From contig OZ244833.1 in NCBI GenBank assembly GCA_965220535.1, positions 682,001-746,000 of the forward strand: 64,000 nt of DNA, written 5' to 3'. The notes below the pieces were generated by a model that did no database searches, was not told the DNA's origin, and worked only from the letters and a program-made list of their open reading frames with translations. How positions within the stretch are numbered: position 1 is the first letter of the stretch; every line of letters starts with the position of its first letter. The DNA comes from HK1 sp965220535 (GTDB taxonomy: Bacteria; Pseudomonadota; Gammaproteobacteria; HK1). Shown piece by piece: positions 36,501 to 44,082 of the stretch. A program made the position numbers and the translations under genes.

Positions 36501-37020
36501 GACGACCTTGGTTCCCGGTCATATCCAACGCTTGATAGGAGCGGGCTCGTCGTGGGAGGGAAGACTCGGCTGCGTGCTTAGAAGCCAGGCGAACATCGGC
36601 TCGCAGGTGTGGACCCGCTCGGGCGACCGAGTGCTGGTCAACAACGGCGCGTTGATTCGAAGCGCACAAGAAGGCGGGCTGCACCGAGCGGATATCGAAT
36701 CGATCCCTTCTCCGGACGCCTTCGACGAATCGAATATCCGCATCCGCTGCAACGCGGTCGAGAACTGCCGAGAGACCTCGCTCGTGTGCTACACCGACGA
36801 GGGGTCGAGATACGAGGCGAACTTGGGGAACATCGCCCGAGCGAGCACGAGACACCTGCAATCCGAGGAGTTGGCAGAGCGTTTGGGTCACAGATGGCAG
36901 GGCTTGGGCCTGGCCTGCGAGATACGCTCGCAGTCGGGCTTCACGGCACAGGTGCTGACGCGCACGGGAGGCGGCGGTGCGTTGGTCAACAACAGCGCCA
37001 CCGGGGCGGTGGGGAACTAG
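33538..37020 (+). CDS. Secreted Calx-beta-like repeat protein, copy 1 (phase-ON)
   Basis: A 1160-residue protein. Residues 1-38 are a proline-rich N-region; the poly-C tract at 33626-33645 (20 C) encodes six prolines. A hydrophobic signal core, LVALCSLSLLTLVLLFPHSV, ends in AAQ. About seven Calx-beta/beta-sandwich repeats of about 105 residues follow, with recurring VTVAITSDDTGAATVSPASL and TFTVKLDTEPS type strands. The last 230 residues are a cysteine-containing module: RVRCKQDTPCAVFLDC, LGCVLRSQANIGSQVWTR, then a second unit IRCNAVENCRETSLVC and LACEIRSQSGFTAQVLTR. AAGGAG lies 9 nt before the start. Surface or extracellular adhesion is likely, but this is inference. Confidence 0.88.
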   Translation: MMNPLTNERPDSMRRPKPVSEMPAAPESITPPPPPPRKRFAAELVALCSLSLLTLVLLFPHSVAAQDSYAPTGCMSSYNSSLGMQNTCGDIMLVTGKITSGSECINYLRDGNTVWEYHPPSIGNNYRTFTRPAKFCVEYKDATKQQEAGRLSCSAVTIDDCGNSGITYVEPPAIPSGNIELNNTDALVISEGDTDTFTVKLDTEPAADVTVAVSSADTGAVTVSPASRTFTTANYSTPQSFTVTSVEDNDDDAETVVLTVSATGGIIASNVTKTVTVSETPEGNIELSAETLTVDEDGIGTFTVKLDTEPSEDVTVAITSDDTGAATVSPASLTFTDEDHDTPQTVTVTGVDDADNDDESVDIDLTATGGIVADPVDVDVTVDDKEPPSALVVSPKTLNVDEGGTATFTVKIEPASSKAVAVGVTSSDNAKATVSPASLTFLAGDAAAKTVTVNGRQDDDSLDEEATLTVEVTAGGIDSEEVEIPVVVADDDGTIVAPGSLNIPEGETRTFDVSISAAPRAAVTVSLSKTDANFTLSPTSLVFTVDNYAAAQSVTVSAPTDDDAVDETATLTLSATGGINAPDWTIAVRVDDAQRPGFDLSVAALDLVEGGQGSFRVRPATRPTADIVLDLVPSDASLTVDTDPNRAGNQDTLAFTRSGGANAWNRYRDVSVFVAHDGDANDESFDILLVGNGGDYTGKGTRLAVSVADDDTPPPSAYTGGLVISPSGAFEIDEGGRAFISLRLDSEPSESVTVGLSTTNPDLSLSPTSLTFTPESWKAPRRVELVAGEDARSSDDSDTVVFSIPGRVVHSRALVILDNDAKLVRRPAGNIEVPEGGLQTLRIRLSQEPPEAVIVTLSSRNALVSLSPSTLTFSPSAWETEMAVQIVAGEDPDTFDDYDSVVIEATGGTSERMSITTTIVDNDDAPGGVPNWEVKSQALAIPSMSARDAATVRVRCKQDTPCAVFLDCSTQAGRVLQGHFPAIRAWATTTLVPGHIQRLIGAGSSWEGRLGCVLRSQANIGSQVWTRSGDRVLVNNGALIRSAQEGGLHRADIESIPSPDAFDESNIRIRCNAVENCRETSLVCYTDEGSRYEANLGNIARASTRHLQSEELAERLGHRWQGLGLACEIRSQSGFTAQVLTRTGGGGALVNNSATGAVGN
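33626..33645 (+). repeat. Poly-C tract, 20 C, in gene 1
   Basis: An uninterrupted run of 20 C within the coding region, after ATCA and before AGAAAACGC. The frame is kept, because the total is 2 modulo 3. Tract change by one or two C would frameshift the gene upstream of the signal-peptide core. Confidence 0.95.
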
Positions 37021-37044
37021 CCCCGAAATCGTCTTGGAGGTATC

Positions 37045-37079
37045 GGGCGGCTTCTCCGATGGGGAAGCCGCCCTTTTTT
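37045..37079 (+). terminator. Intrinsic terminator after gene 1
   Basis: GGGCGGCTTC (37045-37054) pairs with GAAGCCGCCC (37064-37073), followed by six T. Lies 25 nt after the stop. Confidence 0.9.
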
Positions 37080-37258
37080 ATCGGAGTGTCTCAAGGGCGT
37101 TTGTCGAGAACCCCGCTTGCGGCGAGCGATGTCGGGGCGCGGGCGATCGACCGTGCCCCGGCCCTCTTAGGGTTTCAGCGAGACCGCAGACGCCTTCGGC
37201 AGCGAAGCGAAGGCTCGGGAACTGCGGTGTTTGCGGGCGGGTATGCGATTGGGGTAGA

Positions 37259-37275
37259 TTTAGGGTAAATTTACG
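37259..37275 (+). promoter_or_regulatory. Conserved upstream box of surface-protein gene 2
   Basis: TTTAGGGTAAATTTACG followed by ATGGCACCGA, the counterpart of the box before gene 1, 134 nt before the start. AAGGAG lies at 37378-37383. The preceding 37080-37250 holds a G/C-rich sequence that resembles the 3' flank of the ankyrin gene. Confidence 0.55.
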
Positions 37276-37392
37276 CAAATGGCACCGAGTACACGGCGGT
37301 TGCCGGTCGACCCCGACAAGGGTCGATTTCGGCTTTCGACTCCATCCCCGGGCCGATTTGGTCTTCGCTTTCAAAACAAGGAGTGCACGACG

Positions 37393-40300
37393 ATGACGAA
37401 GCCCCCGACAAACGGGTCGGTGCCCGAGGTGCCGATCGCACCTGAAATAATCACCCCCCCCCCCCCAGAAAACGCTTTGCTGCTGAACTGATCGCTTTAT
37501 GCTCGTTATCGTTATCGACGCTCGTTCCTCTCTTTCCTCATTCCGTAGCCGCACAAAACACAACACCACTGGCATCAACCTGTGCCCGATACGTCCCAGG
37601 TGGCCAAGTAATACGAAACACTTGTACGGATCAAATAAGGGTTACGGGCAAACACTCGGAAAGTGGATGCGTAAATACGACTAACACCATCTCAAGTGGA
37701 CAGACTGTGACTGCCATCAGACCGGCCAGATTTTGCGTTGAATATGCGACTACCACGAAGCAGCGGGAAGCCGGACGACTAAATTGCGATACCGTCACCA
37801 TCAGCGATTGCGGGACCGGGAACACCGTCACCATTGTCGACCCGGATGCCATCCCCTCGGGCAATATCGAACTCAGCGACACGGATACGCTGGCTCTCAA
37901 CGAAGGCAGCACCGGCACCTTCACCGTCAAGCTCGATACCGAGCCCGGCGCTAATGTCACCGTGGCGATTTCAAGCGACGATACCGGCGCCGTGACGGTT
38001 TCTCCCGCATCGCTGACCTTTACCACCGGCAATTATTCCAACACGCAAGAAGTCGAAGTCACCGCGGTCGAGGACGCCGACGACGACGCCGAGACGGTCG
38101 TCCTCACCCTGAGCGCCACCGGCGGCATCATCGCCACCAATGTGATGAAAACCGTCACCGTCAGCGAAACCCCCGAAGGCAATATCGAACTGAGCGCCGA
38201 GACGCTGACCGTCGACGAGGACGGAACCGGCACCTTCACCGTCAAGCTCGACACCGAGCCGAGCGAAGACGTCACCGTGGCGATAACGAGCGACGATACC
38301 GGCGCCGCCACGGTCTCTCCCGCCTCGCTGACCTTCGACACCTCGAACTACTCAAACGAGCGGACGGTCACCGTCACCGGGGTCGTCGACGCCGACAACG
38401 ACGACGAATCGGTCGACATCGACCTCACCGCCACCGGCGGCATCGTCGCCGACCCCGTCGACGTGGTCGTCACCGTCGACGACAAAGAGCCGCCCTCGGC
38501 CGTCGTCGTGAGCCCGAGAACTCTGAATGTCGACGAGGGAGGTACCGCCACCTTCACCGTCAAGATAGAACCGGCGTCGTCGAAGGCCGTCTCGGTCAGC
38601 GTGACAAGCAGCGATACCGCCAAAGCCACCGCTTCCCCGGCGAGCTTGACCTTCCTCGCCGGCGACGCGGCGGCGAAGACGGTCACCGTCAACGGCCCCC
38701 AAGACGACGACAGCCTCGACGAGGAAGCCACCCTCACCGTCGAAGCCACCGCCGGCATCGACTCCGAGGTCGAAATCCCCGTCGTCGTCGCCGACGACGA
38801 CGGCACCATCGTCGCCCCGGGGACGCTGAACATCCCCGAGGGCGAGATGCGGACCTTCGACGTCAGCATCAGCGCCGCCCCGAGAGCCGCCGTGACGGTC
38901 AGCCTGTCCAAGACCGATGCGAATTTCACCCTGTCGCCGACCTCGCTCGTCTTCACCGTCGACAACTACGCCGCCGCGCAGAGAGTCACCGTCTCCGCGC
39001 CGACCGACGACGACGCCGTCGACGAGACCGCCACCCTCACCCTGTCCGCCGTCGGCGGCATCAACGCCCCCGACTGGACGATAGCGGTCAGGGTCGACGA
39101 CGCCCAGCGCCCCGGCTTCGACCTGAGCGTCGCCGCATTGGACCTCGTCGAAGGCGGACAAGGCCGTTTCCGGGTGCGCCCGGCGACACGGCCGACGGCG
39201 GATATCGTCCTCGACCTCGTTCCCTCGGATGCCTCCCTCACCGTCGATGCCGACCCGAACCGAGCGGGCAACCAAGACACCCTCGCTTTCACCCGCAGCG
39301 GCGGTGCGAACGCTTGGAACCGCTACCGAGACGTCAGCGTGTTCGTGGCCCACGACGGCGATGCGAACGACGAATCCTTCGACATTCTTCTTGTGGGCAA
39401 CGGCGGGGATTACACGGGCAAGGGCACGCGCCTTGCCGTCAGCGTCGCCGACGACGACACCCCGCCGCCTTCCGCCTACACCGGGGGTCTGGTCATCTCC
39501 CCTTCCGGGGCCTTCGAAATCGACGAAGGCGGGAGAGCGTTCATCTCCCTTCGACTCGACTCCGAGCCGAGCGAGTCCGTGACCGTCGGTCTGTCGACGA
39601 CCAATCCCGACCTCTCCCTCTCCCCGACTTCCTTGACCTTCACCCCCGAGAGTTGGAAGGCGCCGAGACGGGTCGAACTCGTCGCCGGGGAAGACGCCCG
39701 CTCGTCGGACGACAGCGACACCGTCGTTTTTTCGATACCGGGCCGGGTGGTGCATTCGCGGGCGCTCGTCATCCTGGACAACGACGCCAAGCTCGTCCGC
39801 CGTCCTGCGGGCAATATCGAAGTCCCCGAAGGCGGGCTGCAAACGCTCCACATCAGGCTGTCCCAAGAGCCGCCGGAAGCCGTCATCGTCACCCTGTCGA
39901 GCCGCAACGCTCTGGTTTCCCTCTCTCCGAGCGCATTGACCTTCACCCCTTCGGCGTGGGAGACGGAGATGGCGGTGCAAATCGTCGCCGGGGAAGACCC
40001 CGACACCTTCGACGATTACGACTCCGTCGTCATCGAAGCCACGGGCGGGACGAGCGAGCGGATGTCGATAACCACCACCATCGTCGACAACGACGACGCG
40101 CCCGGGGGCGTTCCGAATTGGGAAGTGAAATCGCAAGCCTTGGCGATACCCTCGATGAGCGCCCGAGACGCCGCCACCGTCAGGGTCAGATGCAAGCAAG
40201 ACACCCCGTGCGCGGTCTTCCTCGATTGCTCCACGCAAGCCGGAAGAGTCTTGCAGGGACATTTCCCCGCGATACGGGCATGGGCGACGACGACTCTGGT

Positions 40301-40808
40301 TCCCGGTCATATCCAACGCTTGATAGGAGCGGGCTCGTCGTGGGAGGGAAGACTCGGCTGCGTGCTGCGAAGCCAAGCGAACATCGGCTCGCAGGTGTGG
40401 ACCCGCTCGGGAGACCGAGTGCTGGTCAACAACGGCGCGTTGATTCGAAGCGCACAAGAAGGCGGGCAGCACCGAGCGGATATCGAGTCGATACCCTCGC
40501 CGGACGCCTTCGACGAATCGAATATCCGCATCCGCTGCAACGCGGGCGAGAACTGCCGCGAGACCTCGCTCGTGTGCTACACCGACGAGGGTGCGAGATA
40601 CGAGGCGAACTTGGGAAACATCGCCCGAGCGAGCACCAGACACCTGCAATCGGAAGAGTTGGCAGAGCGTTTGGGTCACAGATGGCAAGGCTTGGGCTTG
40701 GCCTGCGAGATACGCTCGCAGTCGGGCTTCACGGCACAGGTGCTGACGCGCACGGGAGGCGGCGGGGCGTTGGTCAACAACAGCGCCACCGGAGCGGTGG
40801 GGAACTAA
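37393..40808 (+). CDS. Secreted Calx-beta-like repeat protein, copy 2 (phase-OFF in this sequence)
   Basis: The start, ATG 37393, has AAGGAG at the same distance as copy 1. With the 13 C present, the frame ends at a TGA after 32 codons (reading PPPPENALLLN). With one more C it reads RKRFAAELIALCSLSLSTLV, PLFPHSVAAQ and then through to 40808 with no stop, 1138 residues. The restored N-terminus matches copy 1 (RKRFAAEL, FPHSVAAQ), proving the frame. Downstream from VSETPEGNIELSAETLTVDE it is nearly identical to copy 1, including the repeats and the C-terminal cysteine module. Only its signal-adjacent 100 residues differ. Confidence 0.88.
37454..37466 (+). repeat. Poly-C tract, 13 C, in gene 2
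   Basis: Same flanks as in gene 1 (ATCA before, AGAAAACGCTTTGCTGCTGA after) but 13 C, which is 1 modulo 3, so the gene is out of frame. Fourteen or eleven C would restore it. Confidence 0.95.
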
Positions 40809-40833
40809 CCCCAGTCTCGCATCTTGACTTGGA

Positions 40834-40869
40834 GGCGGCTTCTCCGACGAGGGGAAGTCGCCCTTTTTT
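40834..40869 (+). terminator. Intrinsic terminator after gene 2
   Basis: GGCGGCTTC (40834-40842) pairs with GAAGTCGCC (40854-40862) with one G-T pair, followed by six T. Same type as that after gene 1. Confidence 0.88.
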
Positions 40870-40967
40870 ATCAAGAGCCAAAGGCCGGTTGCATCTCGAT
40901 ATGCGTTCGGGGTAGACTTCCGCCGAGCCGATGAACTCTTTGTCAATCCCGAGAGAACGCGACGACG

Positions 40968-41557
40968 ATGAACCCGTCTACAGACAAAAGCCCCGATTCG
41001 AAGCGCCGACCGAAATCGGCGCCCGTAGTGCTTGGCGTGCCTGTGGCGCCTGAATTCATTACCCCCCCCCCCCCCCGCTCAGAGATCGCTTCGCTGCTGA
41101 ATCCCTCGCATCACCCCTTCTTCGTTCGTTATCGACGCTAGCAGCACCGCCTTCGGCGCAGGCCCCAAAGCCCGACGCCGCGCAGGAATATGTATCTATA
41201 GCCGACGGCAGTGAAAAGACGTCGGCATTCAATCGTCGCCGCCACCGAACAAGCGATTCCCGTAGAAGAATAAACAGCGGAGAGGTTTCAGCCTCTTCCG
41301 CTGCACCCCTTGGCGTTCCCGTCTCCCTCGCTTTGCTGACCTTCGCCGCCGACAACCACGTCGAGGCGCAAACCCTCGCCCTCGCCTCGCCCCGAAACAC
41401 CGATATCACTGCCGCCGACGCTTCGTCGGCGCTCGCCCGCATCGACATCCACCGAGGCGCATCGAGAAGATGCGCCTCGGTTTTTTCGTCCCCGACGGCA
41501 TGCCGTCAGGGCTCTCCGGTGGCTCGCCACCTTGTTTTCAAGAGGACTTCAACATGA
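40968..41557 (+). CDS. Third poly-C paralogue, shortened (phase-OFF in this sequence)
   Basis: ATG 40968 begins MNPSTDKSPDSKRRPKSAPV, close to copy 1 (MNPLTNERPDSMRRPKPVSE). A 15-C tract follows. As read, the frame stops within 20 codons after the tract. With one more C it reads LRDRFAAESLASPLLRSLST, like the signal core of the other copies, and goes on to a TGA at 41555-41557, giving 196 residues. No Calx-beta repeat and no cysteine module follow; the rest is Ala/Ser/Arg-rich and unlike any family. The stop overlaps the ankyrin start (ATGA). It may be a decayed copy or a leader-type switch for the ankyrin gene. Confidence 0.6.
41062..41076 (+). repeat. Poly-C tract, 15 C, in the third paralogue
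   Basis: Flanked by TTCATTA and GCTCAGAGATCGC. Fifteen C put the gene out of frame; 16 or 13 would restore the homologous frame. Confidence 0.93.
41452..41486 (+). terminator. Intrinsic terminator inside the ON frame of paralogue 3, just upstream of the ankyrin gene
   Basis: CCGAGGCGCATC (41452-41463) and GATGCGCCTCGG (41469-41480) form a perfect 12-bp stem with a 5-nt loop, followed by six T (41481-41486). It sits 68 nt before the ankyrin ATG. If paralogue 3 is translated in the ON frame, ribosomes would cover the hairpin. Confidence 0.88.
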
Positions 41558-43287
41558 AAACGATTCGTATCTTTGTTTTGACTTTGCTCGTTGCTTTCCC
41601 CTTTGCCGGTAGCAACGCACAGACTTGCGACCTGCACAAAAAGGTTAAGGAGAACGACATCACAGCCGTGCGCAATATGCTCAAAGCGGGCTGCGCGGTC
41701 GATGCGTTGGATGCGAAGGGTTCGTGGGGATACGGATACACCCCCCTGTATATAGCGGCACTATACCATCGGGCCGAAATTGCCCAGATGCTTCTTGATG
41801 CCGGTGCGAACGTCGACAGACGGGGCTTCTTTGGATACACCCCTTTGTATAAAGCGTTAAAAGGCCGTTTGTTAAGCATATCTGACCGGAAGCGGCTTGA
41901 GAATACTGTCCGTGTGCTGCTTGGCGCGAATGCGAATGTGAAATTACGGTCTTCCCATGAAGGAGCGACACCCTTGCACTATGCGGCCGAACTTTATGTG
42001 TCAGATGAGACCTCTGAGCTGTGGCAAGATGCTGTTGGCGTAGTCATCCGTATGCTTGCCGATGCCGGAGCGGATGTCGATGCGAAAGACGATCTTGGAT
42101 TGACCCCTTTGCACTGGGCATCGCTTTCCAACAGGCCAGTCGATGTCATTCGTGCACTTGTCAAGGCCAGAGCGGATGTCAATGCGAGAAGTAATTCTGG
42201 ATATGCACCGTTGCACTCCGCAGCCAGCAGGAGCGTTGATGCCGTTCGTGCACTTGTCGAGCTCGGAGCGGATGTCAACGCGCAAAACAAAAATAATGGA
42301 AATACTCCCTTGCATATCGCTTCGAGGTGGGGCCATGCCGATGCGATTCGTGTACTTGTCAAAGCCGGAGCGGATATCAACGTGAAACGTAATGACGGAA
42401 ATACGCCCTTGCATATCGCTTCGATGGCACAGTCAGCCCATATCGAGATGGAACGCTACATTGAAGTCATCCGCGTACTGCTCGAGTTCGGAGCCGACGA
42501 TCAGATCAAGAACAACGCCAAGTTCAAACCCAAGGCCGTCGGCGGGACCAAAGAGATTCGCAAGTTGCTCAAAACACCGGGGCTCTATTGGCCGATCAAG
42601 GCTTATGCGATGGGGAATGCTTCGTCCAATCTCATTGAGACGAGCGCTCGGATCGGATGTGCCGACAAGAAAAAGTGCCGGGTGTTTCTTGAGTGCACCG
42701 ACAAGGACGGCGACGAGTTCAAAGGCTCGCTCGACAGCGCATCGAAAGAGGCGACCGCCGAGGATTCGATTGACAGAGGGGCGACGGTTTCGTTGTCGGC
42801 GAGTGAGATCAAGACGATCACCGGGGCGACGGGCGACGGGGCGCTCGATTGTGCGTTGCGTAGTCAGCAGCGAATCACGGCGCAGGTTTGGTCCTCGACG
42901 GATTCGGTGAACGCCAATACCACCGCCTACCGGTTGAGCGAAGACAACGAGGCTCGTATTCAGTTCAAGGTCGGGGAGAGCAACACCCCCTTCGTCAACA
43001 TCAGGTGCCTCGCGGCGACGGGCAAACAATGCACCAAGACCAAACTCGTATGCACCGACGACAGGGGTCGGGACTGGCCGAAGATCAAGGCGGGGACGAT
43101 CGATCGCCTGAATGTGTACACCGTTTCCACCGTCAAAGGTGCCGATCATCGGATCGACGATGACGACACGGGTTGGTATTCCTGCGATGTCTCGTCGGAG
43201 AATCCCTTCATGGTCTATGCGACCCACTTCTCGACCAAGGGGGATTCGCGGTCGTTGGTCAGCACCACCGCGGTCAGCATGGAGTAG
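41554..43287 (+). CDS. Secreted ankyrin-repeat protein with C-terminal double cysteine module
   Basis: A 577-residue protein. ATG 41554 is preceded by AGAGGA and gives a signal peptide (MKTIRIFVLTLLVAFPFAG, cut near SNA-QTC). Residues 25-350 hold about eight ankyrin repeats, e.g. GLTPLHWASLSNRPVDVIRA and GNTPLHIASRWGHADAIRVL. From about 360 the protein carries RIGCADKKKCRVFLECTD, LDCALRSQQRITAQVWSS, then VNIRCLAATGKQCTKTKLVC, the same paired module as the end of the Calx-beta proteins. The codon use and A+T content of the ankyrin part differ somewhat from neighbours. Extracellular or periplasmic; partner unknown. Confidence 0.9.
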   Translation: MKTIRIFVLTLLVAFPFAGSNAQTCDLHKKVKENDITAVRNMLKAGCAVDALDAKGSWGYGYTPLYIAALYHRAEIAQMLLDAGANVDRRGFFGYTPLYKALKGRLLSISDRKRLENTVRVLLGANANVKLRSSHEGATPLHYAAELYVSDETSELWQDAVGVVIRMLADAGADVDAKDDLGLTPLHWASLSNRPVDVIRALVKARADVNARSNSGYAPLHSAASRSVDAVRALVELGADVNAQNKNNGNTPLHIASRWGHADAIRVLVKAGADINVKRNDGNTPLHIASMAQSAHIEMERYIEVIRVLLEFGADDQIKNNAKFKPKAVGGTKEIRKLLKTPGLYWPIKAYAMGNASSNLIETSARIGCADKKKCRVFLECTDKDGDEFKGSLDSASKEATAEDSIDRGATVSLSASEIKTITGATGDGALDCALRSQQRITAQVWSSTDSVNANTTAYRLSEDNEARIQFKVGESNTPFVNIRCLAATGKQCTKTKLVCTDDRGRDWPKIKAGTIDRLNVYTVSTVKGADHRIDDDDTGWYSCDVSSENPFMVYATHFSTKGDSRSLVSTTAVSME

Positions 43288-43307
43288 AAGTAGGCGTCGA
43301 TGGTGAG

Positions 43308-43339
43308 ATCGGGGCACGGGCAATCGCCCGTGCCCCGAT
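43308..43339 (+). terminator. 14-bp perfect hairpin after the ankyrin gene
   Basis: ATCGGGGCACGGGC (43308-43321) and GCCCGTGCCCCGAT (43326-43339) pair fully over a 4-nt loop. The 3' side is TCTCTTGG, not a clean T-run, so it may end transcription weakly. A diverged version of the same sequence is at about 37132-37160 after gene 1. Confidence 0.75.
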
Positions 43340-43439
43340 TCTCTTGGTCCTTACCGAGATCACGAACTCGTTCGGTAGCGATTCGCAAAGCGTGCCGCGA
43401 GACCTCGTTCGTCTGCCACTGGAGAATCTGCTCTAGCCT

Positions 43440-43850
43440 GACACCTTCTGGACCATTGAAGAGTTGCAGCAGGCACTGCATGATTTCAAGGATCGCTACA
43501 ACCGGGTCTGGTTGATCGAACGCCACGGACAACTCTCTGCCGAGCCAGTTTTCAGGCGGTGGACGAAGGGCGATGGACGAAACCCGGGCGGTCGCATAAG
43601 GCTCGAAAGTGTCTCGATAGCCCTAGGGTGCTACAAGGAGAAGCTGCTCTGGCCAGAACCCTTTCAGGCCATCGAAGAGTTGCAGCAGGCACTGTTATGA
43701 GTTCGAGGATCGCTACAAACGAATCCGGTTGATCGAACGCCACGGGCAACGCTCTTCGATCTAGTGCGGGCGAGAGGCGGTGGACGGGATTCCGGCGGCA
43801 TAAGACTCGAAAGTGTCTCGATAAGCCTAGGGCATTACAGGAAAGGGCCA
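43440..43850 (+). mobile_element. Two tandem remnants of an IS transposase 3' end
   Basis: The first remnant reads FWTIEELQQALHDFKDRYNR then VWLIERHGQ, typical of the end of DDE integrase-type IS transposases (IS3/IS481-like). The second, from about 43656, reads IEELQQALL, a stop, and in another frame YEFEDRYKRIRLIERHG. Each is followed by a similar tail containing CTCGAAAGTGTCTCGATA and CCTAGGG. No intact transposase is left. The surrounding 43288-44082 has no other gene. Confidence 0.6.
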
Positions 43851-44082
43851 TCGACAACTGTCGCGCCTATCGCCTTGAGGATATCGGGTCGATCTCTCGC
43901 TGGGCGAGGCGCAGGATGGGCGAAGCGGAGTAAAAGGAATCTGCGCAACCGCCGCATCGCCCCTACGGGGGAGCGTTTCCCGCGGCGCACCCGTGCTTTT
44001 TTCAGGGGGTTTTCTTGCTTCGACGACCGGATGGGCGAGATGATATGGAAGGGGAATCGGGCCGCATCGAGCGGCCGAGGGC

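Noticed and set aside
33988..40946. Minus-strand frames of 967 and 864 codons opposite the Calx-beta genes
   Set aside because: High-GC shadow frames; the plus frames have signal peptides, ribosome sites, terminators and domain structure.
40968..41557. Paralogue 3 as a plain pseudogene
   Set aside because: Kept as a gene because a single C restores the same frame as the other copies and the frame ends exactly on the ankyrin start; still, decay is not excluded.
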